From Verrucomicrobium sp. BvORR106 (GTDB lineage: Bacteria; Verrucomicrobiota; Verrucomicrobiia; Verrucomicrobiales; Verrucomicrobiaceae): a DNA stretch of 40,223 bases. Below the pieces are notes generated by a model. It had not been told where the DNA came from and did no database searches. It worked only from the letters and a program-made list of their open reading frames with translations. A program made the position numbers and the translations under genes. Every line of letters starts with the position of its first letter. The first letter of the stretch is position 1. The DNA lies in the NCBI RefSeq assembly GCF_000739655.1, contig NZ_BATR01000011.1:1-40223 (forward strand). The letters are read 5' to 3'. This document shows positions 7,815 through 17,260 of the stretch, piece after piece.

Positions 7815-10264
7815 GCAGCGCCAGGGAGAGGGGTTAAAGGAGTCACACTGGAGCGACCGGCGCGGCGCAGCAGCCACTCCAAAGCAAGCAGAGTCATGAT
7901 GACCGCCCACCACGACCATCGGCTCCACACCGGCTGCGGCCAGGCCCGCGACTCACGTGCGGCATGGGCCTCAGAGGCGGCGAGACTGGCGGCCACAGCG
8001 GACTCCACGGTGGTCAGCACCTCACCGCCGCCCGCTTTGGCCAGACCCGCCATGAGTTCACCATCGGGAGCAGAGCGGGTGTATTCGCGGCTCTGCACCA
8101 GCACGCCACACTGCGCCGCATCCGTGAGGACTTCGCGCCCCGTGTTGGTATCGAAGAGCACCTGCACCTCCTGGGTGGTTATCTCTCTGGGCATTTGCAG
8201 CGTGCCGGCAAACTCCCGCCGGTCCCGGTCATAGGTGAGGCGGACACGGGGACTCCCCGGCAGATCGAGGCGGGCACCGATCTCCTGCACTGCCACCTTC
8301 TCTGGATCCGTCTCCGCCAGGAACTCCACTGCCACAGGCAACTTCCCGCCCGGCTCAGCTTGCGCGACGAGGATCTTTCCCGAGAGCTTGTCCCGTCGCC
8401 AGCGGATGCTGTTTTCCGCGAGCCATTTCATGGTGTTCACCCAGTACGCGGCATAGTACGGGGAGGGATGGGGAGGCCGTGGCGAAGCGGGAGCTTGCGC
8501 CTCGCTGGGATGGGTGGTCAGAGATGCGCCCTGCCCCAGCTCAATGCGATCCCCCAAGGTAGGCGCGTGGTCAGAGCTCCAGCGGATCACTTCTGAACCC
8601 CAGCCACCATTGGGATCCGGCAGGTAGGCGATGGAACGGCCTCGGCCGTAGTTCTGAGCGGCGATGACAGGCTGGTCGAGCTCATCCTTCACCACTGCGA
8701 GAATCGTGGCCCCGGGCTTGGCGCGTCGCACGCGGTTCATCCCGCTAAAGGAGGGGTGCGAGTCCAGGATCGCCGCATTCTCCTTGGGGTCGCTCACCAG
8801 CTGCCAGATGGGATGGTTCCGCACCGAGGCAGGAATGGCCACCTCCAGCGTGCCGCCATAGTTGCCATCGCCGTAATCCACCATGTCCACCGGAGTGATC
8901 TTCTCCCAAGGCGTGCGGTCATAGTTGCCGGAGTCGAAGGCGGTGTTGCCGCCGGCCATGAGGAAGCCCCCGCCCCGCTCCACCACCCACTCCACGACCC
9001 ACTGCATCTGCTCCTCAGAAAAGTTCCCCACCGGCACATCGCTGAACATCATCACATCATAACCGTGCAGCTCCTCACGGGTTTTAGGAAACGGACGCGA
9101 GGAATCCACCAGCATCTCGCCATTGGCGAACTTCACCCCAAAGAGGTTGGGCCGGTCCACATACTGGCTCACCGGGGTGAAGGTGGTGCATTCCATCTCA
9201 CCGGTGCCGGTGCATGCGGAGGTGATCATTTCGATGTCATTGACGAAGTGCCCCTCGGATCCCAGCGAGCGCTTGGCATGGGTGCCTTCCGCCACAAGCA
9301 CCCGCAGCTTGGTGGTCACCACTTCCATGGTGAAGGTGAAGCGGTTGTCCTCCAGCGTCGCCTCCGTGCCTGGTCCCTTGAGTTCCACGGTGTACTTCGT
9401 GGTGCGGGCCGGACTCACGAAGACGAGCTTGCGTGAGGCGGTGGCGACGCTGGCATCAGAAGCAGGCGAAAAGGTGACCGTCTGCCTCGTGATCTCCGCC
9501 CCCTCATCATCCCGGAGGATGAGATCAAAGCCCTCCGTCCTGGAGACACCGCCCGCCTCCAGCTCCACGGGCACCACCACGCGGGAATGGGCACGCACCA
9601 TGCGCGGCGGCAGCACTGAGACCAAGGCCGCGTTTCGCGCTGGCACATCGCGACCCACCAATCGCGTGGACAGCCGAACCCCCGCCTCGTGCAGCGCACC
9701 CAGCGCCGTGCTGAGCCGAGAAGCATCCTGCACACAACCATCTGACACCACTATGACATGGTCGAGATTCGAGGACCCGCTGCTGGCAACCATGCGCTCC
9801 AATGCCGCAGCCAGCCGCGTTTCTGGGCCATCCGGCTTCAGGGTGAGGTCCCCGTTCGTTCCGATAGGCAAAGGCTCCGAATCCCCCGAGAACTGAAGGT
9901 ACTCCGGTGCAGGCAGCCCCGCCTTCTGAAACGCGGAACCCAAGTCAGCCGTCCACCCCAGCGCCTCCTCCCAACGGGTCCCCTGCTCGGTACCCGCCAT
10001 CGTCATGCTCGCAGACGCATCCACCAGCACCACACTGCGTGAGGCCTTTACGGGCGTGCTCACATTCTCCGACGGGTTCAACAAGATGAATGCAATCAAA
10101 GCGATGGCGCTCAGACGCAGCAACAATACAGGAGCCTGGAGCCATGCCGGATGCAATGGTCTGCCCCGGAGCGCCGTCACTACGGCCAGCAGTGCGGCAC
10201 CCACAGCGAGCCCCACGATCAGAGGGACTGGCAGCGCTGGTTGCAGGGTGGAGTACAGATTCAT
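7811..10264 (-). CDS. Membrane protein with VWA domain and class I glutamine amidotransferase-like domain
   Basis: An 817-residue protein. Two N-terminal transmembrane helices (about 13-32 and 44-62) are followed by a VWA domain with MIDAS motif DASAS (Asp82, Ser84, Ser86) and VVSDG downstream. A central region (about 330-600) has a GATase1-like layout: LRVLVAEG, then a segment with YDVMMFSDVPVGNFSEEQ, and a GGGFLMAGGNTAF motif where the amidotransferase fold has its nucleophile turn; no Cys is seen there, so glutaminase activity is unlikely. A third helix lies near the C-terminus (WWAVIMTLLALEWLL). This layout is common among Bat-like proteins of planctomycetes and verrucomicrobia. It starts 24 nt after the protease gene and its stop overlaps the next gene's ATG. 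Confidence 0.85.
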   Translation of the reverse strand: MNLYSTLQPALPVPLIVGLAVGAALLAVVTALRGRPLHPAWLQAPVLLLRLSAIALIAFILLNPSENVSTPVKASRSVVLVDASASMTMAGTEQGTRWEEALGWTADLGSAFQKAGLPAPEYLQFSGDSEPLPIGTNGDLTLKPDGPETRLAAALERMVASSGSSNLDHVIVVSDGCVQDASRLSTALGALHEAGVRLSTRLVGRDVPARNAALVSVLPPRMVRAHSRVVVPVELEAGGVSRTEGFDLILRDDEGAEITRQTVTFSPASDASVATASRKLVFVSPARTTKYTVELKGPGTEATLEDNRFTFTMEVVTTKLRVLVAEGTHAKRSLGSEGHFVNDIEMITSACTGTGEMECTTFTPVSQYVDRPNLFGVKFANGEMLVDSSRPFPKTREELHGYDVMMFSDVPVGNFSEEQMQWVVEWVVERGGGFLMAGGNTAFDSGNYDRTPWEKITPVDMVDYGDGNYGGTLEVAIPASVRNHPIWQLVSDPKENAAILDSHPSFSGMNRVRRAKPGATILAVVKDELDQPVIAAQNYGRGRSIAYLPDPNGGWGSEVIRWSSDHAPTLGDRIELGQGASLTTHPSEAQAPASPRPPHPSPYYAAYWVNTMKWLAENSIRWRRDKLSGKILVAQAEPGGKLPVAVEFLAETDPEKVAVQEIGARLDLPGSPRVRLTYDRDRREFAGTLQMPREITTQEVQVLFDTNTGREVLTDAAQCGVLVQSREYTRSAPDGELMAGLAKAGGGEVLTTVESAVAASLAASEAHAARESRAWPQPVWSRWSWWAVIMTLLALEWLLRRAGRSSVTPLTPLPGAA

Positions 10265-10288
10265 GCAGGAAGAGAGGGATGCGGGGGA

Positions 10289-11746
10289 CTACTCCCTTTC
10301 TGCATTCAGAGGCAGACGGATGGCGAGGGTCTGCTCGTCTGCTCCGGTTCGAGCCTTGACTTGATTCACCCCCTCCACCAGCGCCACCCCGGCGGCGATG
10401 GCATCCGCCACGGGTTTGCCGTTGATCTCCACAATCTCCATGCCCACGGCGAGACCGGTTTTGGCCTTCTCCTTCTTTCCGATCTGCTCGACCACGAGGC
10501 CTTTCCGACCCTTGCGAAAATCAATGCCAGGCAGGCTGTCGAGGCGGAAGGTCGATCCGGCAGGAACTGCCTGGGGGTCATTGCGCCCGGCCGTCAAGGT
10601 GGCCGTCAGTTTCTGACCTGCCCGCTGATAACTCAAGGGCAGCGATTCCCCAGGCCGGATCATGGAGGCGAGGAAACGCAGATCCCCGCGGGTGAAAACC
10701 TTGCCGCCGGAAGCCTCAAGCACGATGTCGCCTGCCTTCAATCCCGCCGCCGCCGCAGGGCCGCCCTCCATCACCTGGCCCAGCTTCGCCCCTGCCATGC
10801 TGACGAGGCCCGCGGCTTCAATGTCCTTGCGCAAGGGCTCCTCAATCTGCCAGCCAAAGAAGCCGCGCTCTACCTGGCCCCGCTCGGCCAGTTGAGTGAC
10901 CACATTTCGCACCAGGTTCGAGGGAATTGCGAATCCGATGCCAACATTAAAACGCCCTGCCGCGCCCCAAATGGCGGTGTTGATCCCGGCAAGCCTCCCG
11001 TGCCGGTCTGCGAGCACGCCGCCGGAGTTGCCAGGATTGATGGCGGCATCTGTCTGGATGTAACTCTCATACCCACCTCGCGTGGTGAGATCCAGGTTCG
11101 CACGACGCACAGCAGAGACCATCCCTTTGGTCGCGGTGATGCCGATCTTGAAGGGATTTCCCACCGCATACACGGGATCGCCCACGCGCACCGAGTCACT
11201 GTCTGCCAGCCTCAAGAAAGGCAGCCCGGTGGCCTTGATCTTCAGAAGAGCCAAATCGGTCAGTGGGTCATCCCCCACGATCTCCGCGTCATAACGCCGA
11301 CGGTCGGCGAACTCCACAGAGATCGCGTCGGCCTGCTTGCCGTTCTGCAGATGGATGACGTGGCTGTTCGTGACAATCCATCCGTCAGCGCTGATCACCA
11401 CCCCTGAGCCTACGCCTTGCACCCGCTCGTTCTCCCGACTGCCGCCATCCCCGCCGCCACCCTTGGGGGCGGAACGGTCCCGGTTAAAGAACTGGTCGAG
11501 CGGGTTCTCCGCATCGGCCCCCTCCACGATGCGGGCGGGAAACACCGAGACCACGGCAGGCGTCACGGTGTCGATCAGGTCGGCATCGCTGGGATAAACA
11601 GGGGCCGTGCCCGTGGGAGCGGCGAAGATCACCGCCCCCTGCCCCGCAGGCAGACGGGGAACCTCCGCCCGCAACGACGACGGCGACAGGAAACAAAGCA
11701 TGCTGGCGAGAGCGGCGGCCTTACTGGGGTTCATTGCCAAAATCAT
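10289..11746 (-). CDS. HtrA/DegP-like S1C serine protease with two PDZ domains
   Basis: 485 residues from the longest ATG; an in-frame ATG at 11734 also gives a good signal peptide ending at SLRAEV. The trypsin-like domain carries a complete triad: His129 (TNSHV), Asp164 (LTDLALLK) and Ser241 (INPGNSGG). Two PDZ-like domains follow: one at about 285-375 (GGPAAAAGLKAGDIVLEASG) and one at about 395-475 (GLAVGMEIVEINGKPVADA). HtrA enzymes degrade or refold damaged proteins in the periplasm. The gene overlaps the end of the DUF4175-like gene by 26 nt (14 nt from the alternative start), so it belongs to the operon. An HtrA protease inside a MoxR/VWA operon is not the standard arrangement. A Gly-rich insert (about 95-103) precedes the catalytic core. 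Confidence 0.93.
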   Translation of the reverse strand: MILAMNPSKAAALASMLCFLSPSSLRAEVPRLPAGQGAVIFAAPTGTAPVYPSDADLIDTVTPAVVSVFPARIVEGADAENPLDQFFNRDRSAPKGGGGDGGSRENERVQGVGSGVVISADGWIVTNSHVIHLQNGKQADAISVEFADRRRYDAEIVGDDPLTDLALLKIKATGLPFLRLADSDSVRVGDPVYAVGNPFKIGITATKGMVSAVRRANLDLTTRGGYESYIQTDAAINPGNSGGVLADRHGRLAGINTAIWGAAGRFNVGIGFAIPSNLVRNVVTQLAERGQVERGFFGWQIEEPLRKDIEAAGLVSMAGAKLGQVMEGGPAAAAGLKAGDIVLEASGGKVFTRGDLRFLASMIRPGESLPLSYQRAGQKLTATLTAGRNDPQAVPAGSTFRLDSLPGIDFRKGRKGLVVEQIGKKEKAKTGLAVGMEIVEINGKPVADAIAAGVALVEGVNQVKARTGADEQTLAIRLPLNAERE

Positions 11747-14700
11747 CGGAGAGGTTGCGGAAATAAGCTTCGATCTCGCGGCGGTGTTTTTCCGGCACGC
11801 GATTCTGCACAGTTTGGGTGGTCACCCGGCCGGGAAGGCTGGCCATGAGGAGGTCCAGACGTTCGATGATACCGTCGAAAGCAGCCGGGGTGGGCACCAC
11901 GGCATCCAGTTGGCTGGCCAGTCCGGTGATCGTCTCATCACCCAGGCGTTTTGCTTCCGCCGAGAAGCGATCAATGTCCGCCTTGGCACTGCCCGCACCA
12001 GATTTGCCCTCCCCTTCGCCTGGACCTTCACCGTTGCCTTGCCCCTTGCCGGGGGCTGGTGGGGTTGGTTTCCCGCCCTGGGCCAGAAGTTGTTCCGACG
12101 GAGAAGCGCCCTCCCCCTGCTGGGCGGCCTTGTCGCGCAGGGCCTTGGCCTTCTCCCTGAGTTCAGTGAGTTGGGCGAGACGTGAGGCATTCAGCCGCGC
12201 CGCCTCCGCATTCAGCACCTGGGCCATCTTCTCCAGCCGCTTTGCAATGCCCGGCCCACCCGTAGGGATTTCGCCTTCACCGGGTTTGCCCCCCTGTCCC
12301 GGAGGGGCGGCGGCGCCAGGCTGGTCGCCAGTTCCCGGTGCCTCCCCCTTGTCCGGATTATTTCCTGTACCTCCGGCGAGTGCTTTCAGATCCTTGGCGA
12401 GGGCTTCGGTGCCAGCGCGGGCGCGAAGGGCGGCGAGCTCCGCCGCTCCCATGCCGGGGCCGGGACCTGCGCCCTTGCCACCCGGTGTCTTGCCGTCGCC
12501 ACCATCGCCTGGCGTCTGAGCCGGCTGGTTGCCGCCTGCGGCAGCGAGCGCCTCCAGGGCCTTGAGGATTTCATCGGCAAGCTCCGCATTCCGCGCGGCC
12601 TTTCCGGCCGTCCGTCGCCCGTCTTTACCCTCCGTCTCCCCCTGCGGGTTCTTCGCCAGCTCCGGGGTTTTCCCTTCTCCGCTCTTTTGGTTATTTCCTT
12701 TTCCAGATTCCCCGCCTTGGGAGGATTCGCCCTCCCCTTTGCCTTTGCCGCTGCCCTGGCCTTGCCCTTGGGAACCGGACTTCTTGGCGTCCGCCTGGGC
12801 CTTGGCGGCCATCTGCTTCAAGGTGTCGGCCAGCTTCTCCTCGATCATCGCACGGATGAAGTCGGAGAGATCCCGCAGCCGCTGCTCCGCATCCGTCAGG
12901 GGTGGCAGCGCCGTGAGATGCTCCATGGAATGGAGGCGCTCGTCTGCATCTCGCATGAAGGTCTCCGCAGCCGCCATCAGCTTCAACATGGGCTCGTTCT
13001 TCTTCGGATGGGTCACGATGGAGGAGAACAATTCACCCGCATCCGCCACGGCCACCTCCTGCTGTCGGCGGGAGGTCTCCAGAGTTGCGATGGGCTTTGC
13101 CACCTCCTGCCCGATCTGCTCCCGGACGGTTCTTTCCTCTTCCGCCAGACGCTGGGCCTCGCGGGCCAGTTCTTCCAGGCTCTTGATTTCGATGTCCTCG
13201 CCTTCGTCCGACTCACCGTCCTTGGCATCGCCAATCAACCAGATGAGATGCTTGCGGATCAGGAGCAGGGAGCTCAGGGCCCGGTCAGAGGACTGGTGGG
13301 CGGGCTCCGTGAGGATACGGGTGAGATGGCGACCGGTCTCCGTCATCTGCGCCACAGCGGTACCCAGCAGGGTCACATCATCCGGTGAGGCATTGGGCAG
13401 TTGTTGCCAGGCGGCGAACAATGCATTTGCTTTGAGGATCACGTCCTGCTGCTTTACACCGGTCTCCTGGCACCTCGGCCCCACGCCCTCGGCATTCTCA
13501 TCCTTGGCCGCCTCCTTCAGCACATGACAGTCTGAGACCACGACCCGCTGGCCGCGGATAAGTTCATTCAGCTTCGCGATCTGCAACGGGGTGCCATTGG
13601 GTGGCCTCCCCTTGCTCAGCGCGGCCAATTTTTTGAAGTCGCGAATGTCGATGCAGCGCAAGGCGCTGACGCTGCGGGGACCGCCCCGCGGCTTGTGATC
13701 CAGCGCATAGGCGTAGAGCTTGATGTTGTCGTTGATGGTCAGCGGCACGGTCTCCAGCATGGCGCGGGTGAGCTCCATCAGGTCGCGCTGGTCCCGCTCG
13801 GTGATGACCTTTTCCAGCGTCCACAAAGTCTGGCCTGCGGCCTCCATAATGAGCCCCACCTCCGCGACCCCAAAGTCATCACGGGCCCGGATGCGCACGG
13901 GCAGCTCTGTCACACACGTGGCCTGGAGGTCCTTCACCGGCTCCAGCAGCTCCACGGTGGGCAGCCGGTCTGCCAGACCGACCACCTCATAGCGCCAGGT
14001 GTCCAGCAGGACGCCCGCTTTGTCGAAGACGTTCAGGACACCGGAGTACTTGCCCAGCGGAGTCTTCCAAGAGGCCTGCACCGCTGCTCCATCGCCCTGC
14101 GTGGAGATCGTTTGGGGCGCACTGGTGTCGGAGGCCAGCGTCCACTCCACCCGGTCCGGCGGGGTGTTGAACCTGAAACTCCACTCCAGGCGGCTGCCCT
14201 CCACCACGCTGGCATCGCCTCCGGGCCGCTCCTCGGCACTGAGCCCCGTGTAGTCTGGGAAGTGCACGGTGACCTTTGCCTCCTCCAGCCGCGGGATGGG
14301 GTGATACTTCACCGTGTGCGTCGGCGTCGCGCCATCGCCCGCGACCACGCGCACCTGGAAGTCCCCCGTCATGCCGGTGAGCACCGCATCATAGGTGTGC
14401 CCGTCTGCCAGGGTCGTCAGCGCGTGGGGCTGCCATTCCCTCGAACCCGCCGCCTGCACCAGCATCTGAGGTTCAGCTTGCCGGCCCGCAACCGCAACGG
14501 CGAGACGTGGAGGATGCCGGTCATCATAGCGTGCTGGTGGCGACTCCCAGGCGACCGTGGTGTAAGTGGGCGCACCGAGAGGCAACAGGATGCGGTGCAA
14601 GGCAGTCTGGAAATCCGGCGACTGCCGGGCCGCTCCCAGCAGAGTGGCCACCAGTACGCCACCAAGAGCAAGCCAAACCAGCAGACGCCCGGACGGTGCA

Positions 14701-15137
14701 AGAGTCTGCCACTTGCCACGACGCAGGCGCTCCTCCGCCTCGCCCAGCAAACGGGAGGACAGGGTTTCCCGGTCACCATCTGTGGGTGCAGGTGCGTCTT
14801 TGCCTGACAGTTCCCAGGCGGTACGCAGCAGTTGCCCGTCTGCCGGGTTCGTAGCCTCCATCGCCTTCACCACGGCCAGGGCATTCCGTCCCTTCCTGCC
14901 AACCAGCCAACGTTGAAGCACGAGCAACAGCACTCCGGCAACGGTGATGCCAAGGAGCCACAGGCGCTTTTGTTCTGACCAGACCTCCGTGAGATCCAGG
15001 TACGCCAGCCCGATGATGGCGGCCAACCCCACCGCCAGCCCTGTAAGCAGGGCGGTCGAGCCATCAAGCAGTCGGCGACGACGCACGACGGCGTGCACTG
15101 GTGACTCATCGAACCTAATCTGGGAGGGACGTTTCAT
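11721..15137 (-). CDS. Very large DUF4175-like membrane protein with Gly/Gln/Lys-rich C-terminal region
   Basis: 1138 residues. The ATG at 15137 is chosen because it overlaps the upstream stop as ATGA; a reading frame from 15218 would lie inside the BatA-like gene. Hydrophobic helices lie at about 27-48, 60-78 and 150-168. A large exported part then shows Ig-like strands, with VTVHFPDYTGL and VRIRARDDFGVAEVGL, both typical of DUF4175-type proteins. Long charged helices follow, likely coiled coil (LAREAQRLAEEERTVREQIG). From about residue 780 to 1060 the sequence is low-complexity, rich in Gly, Gln, Glu, Lys and Pro with blocks such as GQGQGSGKGKGEGESSQGG. It is probably anchored in the inner membrane and reaches into the periplasm. 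The biochemical role is unknown, and the family name is an inference from layout. Confidence 0.78.
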   Translation of the reverse strand: MKRPSQIRFDESPVHAVVRRRRLLDGSTALLTGLAVGLAAIIGLAYLDLTEVWSEQKRLWLLGITVAGVLLLVLQRWLVGRKGRNALAVVKAMEATNPADGQLLRTAWELSGKDAPAPTDGDRETLSSRLLGEAEERLRRGKWQTLAPSGRLLVWLALGGVLVATLLGAARQSPDFQTALHRILLPLGAPTYTTVAWESPPARYDDRHPPRLAVAVAGRQAEPQMLVQAAGSREWQPHALTTLADGHTYDAVLTGMTGDFQVRVVAGDGATPTHTVKYHPIPRLEEAKVTVHFPDYTGLSAEERPGGDASVVEGSRLEWSFRFNTPPDRVEWTLASDTSAPQTISTQGDGAAVQASWKTPLGKYSGVLNVFDKAGVLLDTWRYEVVGLADRLPTVELLEPVKDLQATCVTELPVRIRARDDFGVAEVGLIMEAAGQTLWTLEKVITERDQRDLMELTRAMLETVPLTINDNIKLYAYALDHKPRGGPRSVSALRCIDIRDFKKLAALSKGRPPNGTPLQIAKLNELIRGQRVVVSDCHVLKEAAKDENAEGVGPRCQETGVKQQDVILKANALFAAWQQLPNASPDDVTLLGTAVAQMTETGRHLTRILTEPAHQSSDRALSSLLLIRKHLIWLIGDAKDGESDEGEDIEIKSLEELAREAQRLAEEERTVREQIGQEVAKPIATLETSRRQQEVAVADAGELFSSIVTHPKKNEPMLKLMAAAETFMRDADERLHSMEHLTALPPLTDAEQRLRDLSDFIRAMIEEKLADTLKQMAAKAQADAKKSGSQGQGQGSGKGKGEGESSQGGESGKGNNQKSGEGKTPELAKNPQGETEGKDGRRTAGKAARNAELADEILKALEALAAAGGNQPAQTPGDGGDGKTPGGKGAGPGPGMGAAELAALRARAGTEALAKDLKALAGGTGNNPDKGEAPGTGDQPGAAAPPGQGGKPGEGEIPTGGPGIAKRLEKMAQVLNAEAARLNASRLAQLTELREKAKALRDKAAQQGEGASPSEQLLAQGGKPTPPAPGKGQGNGEGPGEGEGKSGAGSAKADIDRFSAEAKRLGDETITGLASQLDAVVPTPAAFDGIIERLDLLMASLPGRVTTQTVQNRVPEKHRREIEAYFRNLSDDFGNEPQ

Positions 15138-17086
15138 CGGGCGGATGAGGGGTGCAGACGGTGGGTGGCGACGAGGTTCTCCGCCATGAGGAGGATCAGG
15201 AGCGCCACCGCCACCCACGGCCAGAGTTCATGCCGCCAGGGAACGGATGCCTTTGCCAACGAGGGATCATCCTGTGGAGCAGCAGCGGGAAGCGAGGCGT
15301 CCGGAACACCAAAGGCCTGTCGCAGTCCGGAGACTTCGACATCATTCACCACAGACTCCGATGGAGCCGCAGCCACGATCTCCGTGTTGCCTGCGGCATC
15401 GGTGTAGAGGCCAGGAGGGCGATCTTCATGCACACCCGGATAGCGAGGCCTTAGGTCAGGGCTTGCCCCCTCGGCCTGGGCCACATGGGTGAAGAGGCTC
15501 TTTACCAGTGGCACAAACAAGGGATCGCGCGGCAGATCCGTCCACTCCCGGGTCAAGGAATGGGCCAGCACGAGGACGCGCCCCTTTGAGGTGGCGGTGG
15601 GCGTCTTCTCCAGCAGCAGCGCGTGCCCGCCATCCAGCGTGGCCAGCGCCTTCCAGCCCGATTCCACCGGGATGTCGAATCCATCCCGCCACTCTGCCTC
15701 CCGAAGATCGCCGCCATCTTTGCCATCGTAAGGAGCCAGGATGGGATGCGTCCGCTCCCAGGTCGTCAACGTCCGTACGGGGCCGGCCTCCTCTGCCAAA
15801 GCCGGCATACTGTCACCCCCAGCGGGACGGATGCCGGGAGGAAGGAGCCCTGCCGCTTCCAGAACAGCAGAGGTGCCACGAGTCCAACGGGCGTCCAGCG
15901 CGATCAGCAGACCGCCACCCGTCTCCACATATTGGGCGAGGAGGCGCGCATCCGCCGTGGAGACCGCAGGCAGACCGCACAGCGCCACCGCGGCCACTCC
16001 CGATAAATCCGCAGCTCCCTGGCGCGCGGAGAGTCCGTAAACGATCTCGGGCTGGAACGGGGTCTTCCCATGCGCCGCGCCAGAGGCCGTGAGCGCCTTG
16101 TCCACGAAGTAGGCTTGACCTTCAAACGGCGTGTTGCCCGGGTTGCCATCCACCAGCAGGACCCGCCGGGGTTGCACCCACCGCACCGCGAAGGGACGCT
16201 CGTCATCCGCAGACCAGTCATCCCCGCCATTGAGGGAGATTGTGCCACGCACTTCATCACGAGGCGGTTTGAGTTTGAAGATGACCCGGTCTCCGCCCTC
16301 GGGCACGGTCTGGGTGATCGTGATGCCCTCTGCCTTCAAGGTCACGGCGCGGTCAGCTCCAGTGGGCAGGTGCACCTCGACCTCGATCTCCATCTGCTCC
16401 ATCACATAAGGCGTGAGGAGGGTGACCTGACGCACGGCAGCGTTCTGCAGTGAAGGCGGCCGCAGGGCGTGCACCTCCAGCGACACTCCCGGAGGCCAGA
16501 CTCGCGGAGGGCTGGGTGGCACGTCCCCTTCTGCCAGATGCGCGATGAGCACCACTTTCCCAGACTGACCCGCCCCGCCGCCGCCGGCACCGATCCGGTC
16601 CAGGGCCCAGTTCATGGCCCGGGTCAGATCTGTGGGCGCCCCGGCACGAGGGGTCCATTCCCCGGTATCAGAGATCACCGCCACGTCGTCCGAGAACTGG
16701 GCCAGCGTCAGCTTACCGCCCTCGGCGACGTCCGCGGCAGCACGTTGGACAAAATCCATCCCCGTTGTCTTCATCGCCCCGGTCACGCTGCCGGAGGCGT
16801 CCAAAAGGATCACTGTCTCTGCCGGATCAGCCACCGCCTTGACGCTGGAGCTGAAAAAAGGGCGGCAGAAGATCACAGCCAGCAGGATCACGCAGAGAAG
16901 CCGGAGCAGCAGGAGGGGAATCTCCTCAAACCGCGACCGCCGGCGACGCTCCTGCAAGACCTCGTTGAGAAACCGCAAACTGCCCACGGGAAGCTGCCGG
17001 TACTGCATGCGACGACGCAGATGCACCCACAGTGGCACGGCCAACGCGGCCAGCGCCCAGAGGAATCCGGTGTTCAGGAGTGACAT
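15134..17086 (-). CDS. BatA-like membrane protein with VWA domain, first gene of the operon
   Basis: 650 residues. The N-terminus (MSLLNTGFLWALAALAVPLW) is the classic BatA/aerotolerance-regulator start, with helices at about 5-23 and 56-77 separated by a basic RRRRSRFEE stretch. A VWA domain follows with MIDAS motif DASGS (Asp96, Ser98, Ser100). A GATase-like region with GGGLLIALDARW lies near the middle, and a last helix (WVAVALLILLMAENLV) near the C-terminus. Bat proteins are thought to form membrane complexes with MoxR ATPases. The start is secure because the family motif begins at the first Met. A strong promoter-like sequence ends only 8 nt before the ATG, so the mRNA may be leaderless. 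Confidence 0.92.
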   Translation of the reverse strand: MSLLNTGFLWALAALAVPLWVHLRRRMQYRQLPVGSLRFLNEVLQERRRRSRFEEIPLLLLRLLCVILLAVIFCRPFFSSSVKAVADPAETVILLDASGSVTGAMKTTGMDFVQRAAADVAEGGKLTLAQFSDDVAVISDTGEWTPRAGAPTDLTRAMNWALDRIGAGGGGAGQSGKVVLIAHLAEGDVPPSPPRVWPPGVSLEVHALRPPSLQNAAVRQVTLLTPYVMEQMEIEVEVHLPTGADRAVTLKAEGITITQTVPEGGDRVIFKLKPPRDEVRGTISLNGGDDWSADDERPFAVRWVQPRRVLLVDGNPGNTPFEGQAYFVDKALTASGAAHGKTPFQPEIVYGLSARQGAADLSGVAAVALCGLPAVSTADARLLAQYVETGGGLLIALDARWTRGTSAVLEAAGLLPPGIRPAGGDSMPALAEEAGPVRTLTTWERTHPILAPYDGKDGGDLREAEWRDGFDIPVESGWKALATLDGGHALLLEKTPTATSKGRVLVLAHSLTREWTDLPRDPLFVPLVKSLFTHVAQAEGASPDLRPRYPGVHEDRPPGLYTDAAGNTEIVAAAPSESVVNDVEVSGLRQAFGVPDASLPAAAPQDDPSLAKASVPWRHELWPWVAVALLILLMAENLVATHRLHPSSAR

Positions 17087-17094
17087 CGGGCGAC

Positions 17095-17124
17095 ATCATA
17101 GGTGAAAATTTCCGCGACTGACAA
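17095..17124 (-). promoter_or_regulatory. Sigma70-like promoter of the eight-gene operon
   Basis: On the minus strand, TTGTCA (complement of 17119-17124) and TATGAT (complement of 17095-17100) are separated by 18 nt, and each matches consensus at 5 of 6 positions. Transcription would begin near 17088, about 2 nt before the ATG at 17086, giving an essentially leaderless mRNA. No Shine-Dalgarno is present, consistent with this. Confidence 0.6.
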
Positions 17125-17260
17125 GCAGGTATTTCCGCGCGAGGGCCGGGAGCGACCGGTGGCAGGGTGGACTGACGGGGGTGACGGAGGAGGCGCCCTG
17201 GGTTGTTTGAGCAGGGGCTGGTGATGGATTTTAGGAAATATCCCGCCGCTCCGGCAGGCG

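Noticed and set aside
12000-12780. Possible short tandem repeats in the Gly-rich coding stretch.
   Set aside because: The DNA varies in unit and spacing; this is amino-acid low complexity in the DUF4175-like protein, not a true DNA repeat array or CRISPR.
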